Source of the DNA: Gnetum montanum
Lineage: Eukaryota > Streptophyta > Gnetopsida > Gnetales > Gnetaceae
Assembly (NCBI GenBank): GCA_015680685.1
Contig: MNCI01002928.1
Location: 80,130 to 144,129, forward strand
Reading direction: 5' to 3'
Length of the DNA: 64,000 bases
Shown: positions 35,099 to 45,284 of the stretch, one piece after another
Layout of the letters: the number at the start of each line of letters is the position of its first letter
How positions within the stretch are numbered: the stretch's first letter is position 1
Position numbers and translations under genes: made by a program
Notes under the pieces: generated by a model
Database searches by the model: none
The model's input: only the letters and a program-made list of their open reading frames with translations
What the model was told of the DNA's origin: nothing

Positions 35099-35975
35099 TT
35101 ACGTGATGAATTGGATTGGTGCTCTTGTGATGACATTCAATATTATCAATCCCTTGAGCAATTCTATTTCATCTGAAATATCATGGATGAATTGATTGTT
35201 GGAAACATCCATGCATTTCATGAGAAATGAGGGATATACCATTTTGAGCATATTCATAAACAATTCCTTTGTTATCTTTGCACCTCTGATGTCACATTGA
35301 AATCATAATAATACGAGCTATGAAAGCCATATCCAGCGCCAATGGCCATTGAACCAAAGTGAAATTGAGCATGCTGATCAGTGTCAACTGTGAAGACCAT
35401 GAAAAGCCATTGCTTTTAGCTTGCCAAAGTTGGTTGGAAGAGAGCCTAATAATTTATTAGCTGAAATATTCAGTATCTGAAAATTTTCCAGAATAAGCAA
35501 CTTTTGAGGTGTTTTCCCTTCCAAATTATTTGAACTCAAAATTAGGAATCTTAGTTCTGTTAGCTTTCCTATCCACTTTGGAACAGAACCAGGTATGCTG
35601 TTGTTTCCCAAATCCAGTATCTCTAAATTTGAACAATTTTGAAGATTTGGAATTGCACCTCTGAAATGGTTACCATTAAGGCTAAGCACCATAAGATCTG
35701 ATATTTCATCCAAATGAGTTAGCTCTCCCTGCAATTTATTCCTGCTTAAATCCAAGATATTTGAATTCAGCTTCACTATATCAGCCCATGGGACGAATCC
35801 ATTGATATTACTGTCAGCCACATTTATGGTTAGAGATGTGCCAACAGGAAAATGAAAGAGACCCATTGAATAAATTATGAGACAGAACGATTTTAGATAT
35901 TAGAAAAGGGAAGTAAACAGGGAGCAAGCCATGCAACTTGTTTCTCCTTAGATTCAGATACTCCAGGCTTTTCAG
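35099..35975 (-). pseudogene. Leucine-rich-repeat receptor-like protein fragment
   Basis: Plant extracellular LRRs with the L-x-x-N-x-L-x-G-x-I/V-P pattern. In order on the minus strand: LKSLEYLNLRRNKLHG (about 35975), a frameshift near 35860, LNSNILDLSRNKLQGELTHL, LMVLSLNGNHFRGAIPNLQN, LEILDLGNNSIPGSVPKWIG, LRFLILSSNNLEGKTPQKL, FQILNISANKLLGSLPTNFG and KLKAMAF. A second frameshift is followed by CMDVSNNQFIHDISDEIELL and KGLIILNV. This is the end of the LRR ectodomain of an RLP-type protein, including the island after KLKAM. No signal peptide, membrane segment or kinase. The ATG at 35866 is internal, because homology extends upstream in another frame. Confidence 0.85.
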
Positions 35976-36518
35976 GCTTTTTTTTATAAAAAATTTGTGT
36001 TAGGAAGACGTCAAAGTCCTGGTTTTATGCTTTTAATCAAAGTTTAATGCTGACCATTTGATCATTTTTATTTTGTCATTGTCCTTGAAATTCTCTATAT
36101 ATCTTTGCAAGCAACCTGAAGCCCGAAAAGACGATTTTTTGACTTAAGCAAAGGAAAATCATAATAACGATAATGATAATGATAATTCGCCCTAGCATGG
36201 AGCATGTCATTTTTATTTTGTTTATTTTGTTTGTGTGTTAGATAGTTTAGAGACCGAGGTAGGTCATAATGAAAATACAATGCCAATTATTTTATCATTT
36301 TAATTTTTTATTGATTGTTCATTGTAAAATTGTACTTATTAGCATTGCTTCTCAGAATTTTCTTAGAATTATTTGGTTGAGTATTCTATTTTCCAGNTAG
36401 ATCATTAGTGACCAAGATAGAGCCATAAAAGGGTATGGGAGATCATCACCAACATTGTTTACCAACTTAATTATTGTCAACATTAGAGAGGCTTGTACAT
36501 AGGCAAAACATTAAAAAT

Positions 36519-36595
36519 ATTAGAGCATAAAACAACATAAAACAAATTAGAGCATAAAACTACTTAAAACAAATTAGAACATAAACATTGCATGA
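36519..36595. repeat. 27-bp tandem repeat, about 2.8 copies
   Basis: Units start at 36519, 36546 and 36573 with ATTAGAGCATAAAAC; lies in the non-coding part of element D. A single N is at 36397 and another at 36855. Confidence 0.7.
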
Positions 36596-37073
36596 ACATT
36601 CACATCTAACATATTCTATGTACTAAAATACCAAAAGAATAGCGAATAGGGATTCATACACAAAACCAAACCCACCAAATTCCATGTACCTTGTGCATCA
36701 ACTACATGTCAAGAGCTCACAAAAAGCACCCTACATGTAAACAAGGGGTAGGAGATATAAGATGCCCAGCATTGGAAAAAGTGGCTGAATCTCTTGAGCT
36801 TGTTTTGATAGAAGACTCCTTAGACAGGTTCATTTCGGCATTTTTCAATTTAAANAACATAAGCACATTTTGATGTTCTTTGGTTATTGTCACACTATGT
36901 GACTTCCATACTATTTTTTTAAAAAAATTTAGTTTGGCTACTATTTCATTTAAAATTTTTAGTTTTTAATAGTCTATATTTTTCACTTTAAGGTTGCACA
37001 TAAGACTACAAAATATAATTTTTGTAATAAAGTTTAAAATGCAACAAATGTAAAAATAGAGGCCACAAGTGTA

Positions 37074-37233
37074 CCCGTTTTAGGTCTTGACAGGTCATAG
37101 TGTTGCCAATTTCAGGCCTTAGTGGGCTATGATGTTGCCGATTTTAGGCCTTAGCAGGCTATGGTCTTGCCAGTTTTAGGCCTTTGTGGGCCATGATATT
37201 GCTAGTTTTATGTCTTAGTGGACCATGATCCAT
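37074..37233. repeat. 32-bp minisatellite, five copies
   Basis: Five units of exactly 32 bp at 37074, 37106, 37138, 37170 and 37202, with consensus near CCAGTTTTAGGCCTTAG then GGGCTATGAT-TTG. It lies between the protease and the LRR fragment of element D. Confidence 0.9.
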
Positions 37234-37499
37234 ACATTGCCTAGCATGTATGGGATGCTCTTGAAAAAGAATGTAAGGCTAAAGCCAACAATGATATATG
37301 ATATAATGTTGTAAAGGTAAATAAACAACCATTCACAAAAGAGGGAATAAAACATTTACTATGAACTTGTTTCTTGATCTTTGATAGATCAAAGAATCCT
37401 TTTTGAACAATTCTATGCTCACCATCTCTTGTTTAACATGGCAAGGTGTATGCATATTCATTGGTCATTTAGTGTTACAGAGTTGGTGTTATGAGCATT

Positions 37500-37995
37500 A
37501 TTATTGTTGACCCTAGTCTAAGTATTAGGAATTTCCCCTTAAAACTTCACCTCTAAAACTTGGTCGATGTTGACATAGTTAACCAAAGGTAGTAACATAT
37601 TGTCCCCATAAATAATAATTTCACCACCCTCATAGGGCAAGTGAATCTCCTAATGTGTAGGTGATGAGACCACATGAAGCTTAGCCAACCATGGTCTTCC
37701 TAGGAGTAAGTTGAAGTAGGGTGTCTCTTCAACCACTAGGAAGTTTGTGGATGTAGGAAATTATTTACCGACTATGAAATCCAAGAAGATATAACCTCGA
37801 ATTATCACTTGTGACCTTTTAAATGATGTAGTGGTTTCTTGGATATTGTTGGTTAAGCCTAGTTTCTTGACAATGGTGTATAGTATCACATTGGTTGCTG
37901 CTCTATCATCCACATGAACATGATGAACCTTCTATCTACCAATGTATAGTGATAAGGAGAGGAGTCGATAGCACTTATCCATTTTAAGAGTTACT
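37500..37995 (-). pseudogene. Element D aspartic protease
   Basis: The minus strand reads HVHVDDRAATNVILYTIVKK with the active site DDG changed to DDR, then LGLTNNIQETTTSFKRSQVI, GYIFLDFIVGK, TNFLVVEETPYFNLLLGRPW and LAKLHVVSSPTH. This is the retropepsin of plant gypsy elements including the LLGRPWL block. Loss of the active-site Gly and several stops show it is dead. Nothing resembling RT follows. Confidence 0.75.
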
Positions 37996-40740
37996 CTTCA
38001 CCTCACTATCATCAAAGTTGAGAATGGGTTGAAGCCCATTTTTCCTAAGTGAAGCTTGCTCAATGATGGAATGGATGGACTCTTTGTTAGAAGACATGTC
38101 TCCACTTACAGCGATAGAAGTTAATACTTGAGCTAGTGCATCTCTGTGAGTAGGAGAAGTCATGACTAGGTCATATAAGTTTGGTAACATGTTTTTTTAT
38201 TTTAGGGACTTTTTGGCTTATTCCATCATTGTGAGGAAATTATTTCTCTTAGCATGTGATATTTCAGCCTTAGTGGTTTTGATTTCCTCCATCCTTCCTA
38301 GAGTTTGTGGCTTATGCTTTAATGTATGTGCCTTGGGCCACTTGTCCATGGATGTAGTTGGTCTTGGTGTAGACCTCGATTGGTCAACTTACTTCAAAGC
38401 CTTATTTTTTTGGCTACCTTAAGTGGGATTTGTTATTGATTTGGCAATAGGTTATTTTCATCAATGTTGCCATGATGATTTCTTACTTACTACTAAGTTG
38501 TTAACCACTATAGGTGGGCTTTGATCATAGGTTATTATGGTTTTTCTTGTTGAAGTTGGAGGGACCCTGATAATAAATAGTTCCTTCAATTTAGAAGGAT
38601 TGGTAGCTTATGGCATGGGTTGTGATGTTGAGGCCACTAAAGGTGGGACACATATGATGAAAGGCTTTTTAGGGGCCAAAGGAGGTGATATCCATATGCA
38701 AAAGGGCTCCCTAGGCTTTATTTTTTCAAGGTGGCAGTGATATTTTGATGATAAATGATTCCATAGGAGGATTAGATCATTTAGTTTCTATGACTGAGGC
38801 TATGGTATAGGACTTGTTATTGGTGCTAGAAGAGTTAGGCTCTTTCAGCATCAGCTCTCCAAGATTGATCATCTTCTAAAGGTCATCCTTTAATGTTAAG
38901 CAAAAATCGATGTCATGACATGCTATTTGATGATAATGGAAAAGCCTATCCAGTCTAAAGTACCTTGGTTGCTTTGAATTTTCTTTGGTTGCTATCGTTG
39001 GATCTCTAGCTATGTCAAAAAGATGATTGTGCCTCTTATAAACTTCCTTAGAAAATTTCTTATATTGTATATGATTGTCTTTAAGAAATTGTTCCAAAAG
39101 CTAAAGGACTTCATAGGAAACCCAGTGTATTTCATTCTATCCTTTTTCCCAAAAGTTTGGTCTTGGTTGATTTGAAGCATAGGAAGTGGATTTTGTGATG
39201 AGTCAAAAGATGTACTATGTGGTAGGGATTCTTGCCTTTTTGCTTGTTTTGACTACTTTGTTACTATGACCATGGTTTTATGTTCTTGTCTAGTTTTATC
39301 CCTATCCCTCCTTGTCTATTGGTTTTTATATGCCATGTAGGCCGAGTCATTACTTGCCTCAACTATCTTCTCAATGTTCTTAGTTTGCCAAAAGGATTGG
39401 CTTAGTGATCAGGGCTCTAAGTAGTAAAGCTTTAACTTAATGAAGTCATTTAAAGCTTCCTTAAAGATGGCCAAGAAGTGAGTTTCAAAGATAGGTTATG
39501 GAATATCATTGAGCTTTGAATTCCACCTTTGAATGAACCTTTTGAGTGGTTCAAGTGGTCTATGCCTCACCTCCATTAGTTGATCTAATGTGACATCTAG
39601 CTTCAAGTTGTATCTAAAGTACTTGATGAATTAATTTATTAGGTCCTCAAGGAAAGAGATGGAACATCTAGACAAGGTTTAGTACAAGTCTAGAGCCTTT
39701 CCCTTGAGGGACATAGGGAAAATGTGTAACATTGTATGTGTCCAAGCTTGCAAAAAGAGGCATTTAGATCGAAAGATGAGTAGATGTGCATTGGGATCAC
39801 CTTCACCATTGTATTTTTTGAAGACTGGTATAGACATGCCCATATGTAAGGTAATTTGAGAAATGTTAGGGCTTATAGTATCATCTTGATAGAAATCTAT
39901 AATTTTGACCATCTAAGTTGTATTGGCTTTGATTTTTTGTAGCTCTTTGATAAGCTCTTGGATCATTTGAAAGGCTTGATCCAAGCCTTGGTGCATCCCT
40001 ATAGGCTATGATATCCATATTGATGGTTGAGGAGGAAGTTGAGTAGCTTGAGGTTATGTGATTGGTATTAGTATAGATGGATGAGGTTATGTAACCATTG
40101 TTGCAAGTGAGTTGAACAAGGAGATGGAAGTTTGCATTGGCACTTGAGAGAAAAAGGGGATAAATAGGGTGTGAGACAATTGAGTAGCTTGGGGTACCAC
40201 TAAGGAGCCCACTAGGATACATAAGCAATGAGACATGGTAAACATCATAGGTGATGGCTGTGCAAATCGAGGCTTTATTACAAAAGGCATGGATGAGAAG
40301 AGGGAGGTAGAATGAGATATAGATTGTGCTTGGTGTACCATAATGATGGACATTAACCTAAACATGGAAGGGTATGCATGAGGAGAAGAGGGTTGAGGAA
40401 CTTGTCCCATAGATGATTCAAGGAATGCTAACCTAGGTGTGGTGGTTTGGTGAGCGAATTATTAGAAAAGGTTCCTAATGAAGGTGTTAGGTTCTGGTTT
40501 GGCCTCAAACTCATCATGCTTCTTGTGATGACTCTTTTAGTTAATTTCCTCAATCAATTCATCCATCTTTATTAATTTGGGTAATAGGTGCATATGGATG
40601 CTAGTTAGCTTTATTTTTTCATAAGGGAAGGGGATGTCCTCCTTCCCATTTTTATGGATTAACTCATACTCATGCTTGGATTCAAATCCCACATGTGGAA
40701 GAAGAAAGATGGCTTGAATTTTGGTATATATGAGATTATG
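37984..40740 (-). pseudogene. Element D gag, decayed
   Basis: The capsid core reads MGMSIPVFKKYNGEGDPNAH (about 39850), LLIFRSKCLFLQAW and FPMSLKGKALDLY, then in other frames EVRHRPLEPLKRFIQRWNSK. This matches the Retrotrans_gag pattern (F-KY-G-GDP--HL ... FP-SL-G-A--WY ... F--RW). The N-terminal part is at 40700-40090 (PFPYEKIKLTSIHMHLLPKL). The C-terminal part includes RYFRLDRLFHYHQIACHDID (about 38940). The gag type differs clearly from A, B, C and E, so D belongs to another gypsy lineage. Confidence 0.75.
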
Positions 40741-41810
40741 TTATTCTTTTTTTATTAAAGTGAAGTTTGGGCTTTGGCCCCTCTACCTAAGTGATTTTCT
40801 ACACTCAAGAACAGTTGGGTCTTTAGGGCCATATATGCACATTGCATCTTAATGTGAGGCCATGTCAGTCAAGTTGATTGACAATACAATTGATTTGCAG
40901 AAAGGCATTATCCAAATATTTGATTTGATTTTGAATTAAAAGTTCCAACTGGTGGAACTACCCAAACTATAAATAGTTTTCATTTTGAAAATGATAGGTG
41001 CAGTGCAAGTGGCACTGAGAGTGTTATACATTGCACTGGTAAAAATTCAAAATTAATTAATTTCAAAGTTTTGGGCTTTGAAGTCCAAGGAATAGAGGCT
41101 TGTACTGCAACTGGTTACTAAAAAAGTGGTGTAAAAAATGTCAAAGGGAAGCTTCCAACTTTTTGCACTTAGTTCACTCTAGCCAACCTGCATTGGAAAA
41201 GTACACTAGTTTTAGCTTTGTTAGAAAGATACACTAGCTTTGGTTTTGTTCAAAAGGTATGTTAGGCTTTCTAGCAATAAATATGTTGATTTAAAAAAGG
41301 TAAGTTGGTTTTTCTTTGCTAACAATACACTGGTATTTTTCCCTATGGAAACAATACGTTGGTTATGATGTCTACACAAGATATATGCTAGGTTATCAAT
41401 AGGTACACTAGGGATTCTTAGGAAAGATATGTTGGGCTTTTTTGAGAAATCCAATGAAAAAATTTCATAGCTACAAGTGGGTCATGGTTGGCAAAATATG
41501 CTAGGTCCTTAGAAATCCCAATGGCAAATTTTTATGAGTGAGAAGTGTAGGTTCCTTTAAGAAGTACACTAGCTTTGAAAAGTCCAGTAGTTGCTATAAA
41601 ATTTGTAGGAACACACAAAATGGCTACAATATATATGCTAGGCACAAATTGCAACAAAATGGATGGCTGTGTTGATCTTTGAGTAGAGTTTCAAGGCAAT
41701 ATTCCAAGATTTTTTAGTAAACAAAATTAAATGGCAATCAAAATTGATAAATAGGTAAGGGCAAAGTAGGATTGGGAGATGAACATGGGCGAAGGTTCAA
41801 GCCCTCCTTC
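40741..41810 (-). other. Element D leader region
   Basis: Non-coding between gag and the 5' LTR. At 41040-41640 degenerate motifs of the TACACTAG(G)CTTTG/ATATGCTAGG kind recur. Next to the LTR the plus strand has GGTTCAAGCCC (41794-41804), as expected of a tRNA T-arm copied in a primer-binding site; which tRNA I cannot say. Confidence 0.4.
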
Positions 41811-42894
41811 TAGCACTAGAAATTGCAACACCAAAAAAATTTGGTGGTGGAAAACCAAAGATTTCTGGTAAAATAGTTTAACCTCGAATCCCATAGGCCT
41901 TGAGAAAATGGATCCAAAGCACCTTAGATGCTCTTGTCGATCACCAAGGACTTAAAATTTGTAAAGAGTGCAAAGAAATTTAACTAAAAATGTAAATCTT
42001 ATGCTAGAGAAAATAGAAAATAAAATTGGATTGCATGAATAAATTACAAATTTTTATTATTAAAATAATAAACTATTTCAGAAAATAGAGTTTAAATTGG
42101 TACAAGTTAATGTTCTTCCAATGCATAAGGAGCCAAGTAAAGGATGCTTAAAGCTCAATGAAGTCAACAAAGTGTGTTCTTTAGTCAACCTCGCTCTTCA
42201 AAAGTTCCAAGCTATGCTCCTAAAGCTCCTTGGTGGTCACTCTAGTATTGGATCAACATTATTAATTGTGAAATGGTTCTTGACTTATGGTGGTGTGCAC
42301 TATGTTGAAAGTATCAATGTTCAGCTTTATGCAAAATGCCCAAAGTTCCTTTGAGTGTAGCATTCTCTAGTTTATATAGGTTATCAATGACCTGATTTAT
42401 TGCTGCAAAATTTTGCCATGATTGCTAACAGATTACTCAACATTGAAGGTATTTGTAGGTCTTTTATCCTTAGCATTATTATTTAATTTGGCAAGTTTTG
42501 ATGGTTTATATGCTAGCTCTGTCATAAAATATGTTGGCCAACATATCTTGTGTTGATGCCAACATATTTTTTCAAAGCCCAAAAAGTTTGACATTGGCTA
42601 CAAGTGGTTCCAGCATATAAATTCCTATGGCCATTATAAAAACACTGAAAAACCCAAATTTCACCTTTGCAAGCCTAAGTACATGCATGGTGTAACTTTT
42701 TTCACTTGGAAAGTAAGGCAATCACAACATACGAAGCATTGTTTAGCTCTCATAAGTTAAAGTGTGTGAGATTACAGCCTATGAACTGCAAATTTCACAC
42801 TTTACAATAAAATTGTGCCTCAAGTTCAATGGTGAAGGCTACAATGCCAATTGTTAGAAAAAATAAGGCAACTGTATCTACCATTATTTTTACA
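41811..42894 (-). repeat. Element D 5' LTR
   Basis: 1084 bp, collinear with 22015-23092. TATA box CTATATAAAC on the minus strand near 42379-42370. Ends TTTTTACA at 42894; left end TAGCACTAGA is degraded. Confidence 0.75.
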
Positions 42895-43503
42895 AAAAAT
42901 CCATTCAAATGGTGCATCCTTCTTGATGAGTACTAGTAATAGTTTGATAATCTTAAATAAATTTTCAATAAACCACCTACAATAGTCAATATGCCCAAGG
43001 AGTGATTTGGTATATTTTATTATTTGTGACCTTTGTGAGATTTTTTAGATAACTTTAATCTTTTCTAGATTAATCTCTATCATTTTTTTATAGAAAGTGT
43101 CTAAGAATAATGCCCTCTTAGACCATTAAATGGCTTTTCTACTAGTTGAATGTAATATTTATTTCTATGTCATGCTTTAAGACTTATTTAAGATGATCCA
43201 ATGTCTATTAAAAATTAGAACCATAGGTGAAGAATTCATCTATTATATGCCATTACTAATTTATTTATAAAAGATACTAGTAGGTAGGTGTTGGAACATG
43301 TTAGGGAATTATATAGATCAAAAAACATATTTTACATAAAAATATCCTCAAGAACTTATGAATGTTATTTTAGCATAGTCTTTTGAAGCTATTTTTATTT
43401 TATTATAACCACTTTAATTATCTAGAAAATTGTAGTATTTATGCCTTGCAATTGTGTCTAATACTTGATTAAGAAATAATAATGGCAAATGATCTTTGAA
43501 AGT
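42895..43503 (-). pseudogene. Element F RT segment, copy 2, left part
   Basis: Equivalent to A about 3930-4540. Shares AATAATGCCCTCTTAGA, TTAAAAATTAGAACCATAGG and GTATTTATGCCTTGCAATTG with copies 1 and 3. Interrupted at 43503 by element E within GATCTTTGAAAGT; continues at 59306. Confidence 0.7.
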
Positions 43504-43700
43504 TGATGAAGTATTTACTCTAATTATTAGAGCAGTTATTATTGGAGCGATTACTCTAATAATTAGAGTGGCTATTATTGGAGAGGTTACTTTAATTATT
43601 AGAGCGGTTATTATTGGAGTGGTTACTCTAATAATTAGAGTGGTTATTATTGGAGCAGTTATTCTAATTATTAGAGCGGTTACTCTAATTATTAGAGTAG
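43504..43700 (+). repeat. Element E 5' LTR, U3 part, 36-bp tandem repeats
   Basis: About five copies of a 36-bp unit made of a TTATTATTGGAG half and an ACTCTAATAATTAGAGT half; the second half is an almost perfect palindrome. The same array is in the 3' LTR at 58343-58530. Split from the rest of the LTR by the LINE. Confidence 0.9.
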
Positions 43701-44139
43701 ACGTCAGACCCTCTAGATTTCTTGTTGCTTCCACTCTTATTTATGCAGGAAATTTTGAAACCCTCCTATTGTTGTTGCATCCATTGTGGGCATGAACCCA
43801 ACTAACGCCGCCACTGCCCTGTGTGCCCAGCGCAGTGCTGAAGTTGCCCTAGGCACAGTAGTTAGGCTTTGCCTGCATGTAGCCACTGTTGGTTGTCTGC
43901 GCGTCGCCACTGGAAACACCTGTGTGTGCACCATCACCATGGGAGAAATTGGCCTGAGCACCGCCATCCTCCCTCACGTCCTTGTCATAGTTGCCATGAT
44001 TTTTCATTCTGGTTTTTTCTTCAAAAAAAAAAAAACAACACAATGAATGGAAAAGCAGCAACAGGCAACCCCAGATCTAGATAGATTTGTTTACAGCGCT
44101 TGCCATTTTGTCTACCATTGATCTTTAACTCAGGATTAT
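43701..44139 (+). other. LINE 5' untranslated region
   Basis: GC-richer than the surroundings (CGCCGCCACTGCCC near 43808), then a run of A at 44022-44035 and the ORF1 start. Open frames exist on both strands; the minus one (44061-43849) reads GNYDKDVREDGG and is Gly/Asn/Ser-rich. Confidence 0.5.
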
Positions 44140-45284
44140 GGTGCTTTACGACATTGAGCCTGTTCAAATGGATGTGGAACTTCCTTCATGCAAGGACATG
44201 GATGAACCCTCAACAGCTGCTACTTCTTCACTTCAAGGAAGTTCTCCCAATTTATAATCTTTAGATTTTCTTTTACCTGATGACATCTTTGAATTTATTT
44301 CTTAAGATTTTTCTACACACTTTATTTTTTTTCAAATAGTGGGGTTTCTACCTCGATCATTAAGCATCAATTTACATATTAAAAATATTTTACAAACCCA
44401 CGGGATACAGGTTTTACACGCTTAATACTATGCTCGTAATTTTGTCCTCACTGAACTTTCTGAGGCTTCTCACATCGAGAAAGCTCTCTCTCTTCGGATT
44501 TTTCCTGCTCGTAATGCTACACTTATTGCTCGGGCTTGGAAATTTGATTTCAATGTTAGGGATCCAGCCTTTAATATTATCTCTTGTTATGTAGAGCTGC
44601 CTAATCTTCCTTTAATCTTTTCATCTATTGAGAGAGACATAGTTAGCACCTTAGGCCGAGTCATCTCTGACCATGGAATTGAGGTTAATGCTACTAAATC
44701 AAACTTGACATCTCCCAAAAGAAACCCACTTTAACCTTAGGAGCTGAAGGCAAAGTGTTTACTCAAAAGGTAGACTATTTTTATCTTCCCAACTCTTATA
44801 GCTACTGCCATCGTGCAGAGCACCACATTTTACCTATCCCTTTCTAGCTAAGAAAAAATCCTGAACCAATCCTCCCAAATCCAGTCCTGTAGTCACTCCT
44901 CAACCTAACCCACCACTTAATCCCATTAATTTTGGTTCTACTTCTAACAATGCTCCACCCCTTTCTTTCTCATCTGCTCCCTCTAAGGCAAGAGTCTACC
45001 AATCCCATTCTCTCATTAAGTCCAAGTCCAAGGTACCAATCATCCAATCACAATTAGTCAAAGATTTAGTTTTACATGATGAGTTTGTAATGGTAGGGAG
45101 AAGGAAAAAGGCCAAAGCATCTAAAACCACTACTCCCCCTTCCTCTCCTTCGCCCAAAACTAACCTAGCTTTAACTGTTAATACAAGCAACTCTGCAATT
45201 CTTTCCACTACTATGATGACTAACATCCCTAACCCAGATTCTTCTATTGCCCTATCACTCACAACATGTAGAGCTTCTCCATGA
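44140..45284 (+). pseudogene. LINE ORF1, RNA-binding protein with DUF4283-like domain
   Basis: Begins MVLYDIEPVQMDVELPSCKD near 44140, stops early at 44259, and continues in frame pieces: FVLTELSEASHIEKALSLRI (from 44449), then AWKFDFNVRDPAFNIISCYV and ELPNLPL. This W-F-P-F--WV-LP-LP order is the DUF4283/RRM-like part of plant LINE ORF1. The C-terminal part is open from 45060 (DEFVMVGRRKKAKASKTTTP) and Pro/Ser-rich. It ends TGA at 45282-45284, overlapping the ORF2 ATG (45281) as ATGA. Broken by several stops. Confidence 0.75.

Larger units (their letters stand above)
22015..42894 (-). mobile_element. Element D: gag-protease gypsy element without RT or integrase, carrying host gene fragments; contains element C
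   Basis: Two related blocks of about 1.08 kb at 22015-23092 and 41811-42894 act as 3' and 5' LTRs (minus strand). Between them are a gag and protease (minus) and, toward the 3' end, the LRR and aquaporin-like fragments (minus). Removing C leaves about 11.6 kb. No RT or integrase is seen. The flanks (GTGAG, AAAAA) do not form a duplication, and about 60 bp of F appear to be missing at the site, so it is possible that the two LTRs belong to different insertions. Confidence 0.6.

Noticed and set aside
35384-35866. A 160-codon ORF as an intact small LRR gene
   Set aside because: Homology continues upstream and downstream in other frames, and there is no signal peptide or C-terminal membrane segment; it is a fragment.
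41786-41812. tRNA gene suggested by GGTTCAAGCCC
   Set aside because: Only a T-arm-like end is present, with no anticodon or D arm upstream; it sits beside an LTR, so a primer-binding site is more likely.
43510-43700. Regular 36-bp repeats that could suggest a CRISPR array
   Set aside because: There are no unique spacers; the units are contiguous, lie in a plant LTR U3 and recur in the 3' LTR.
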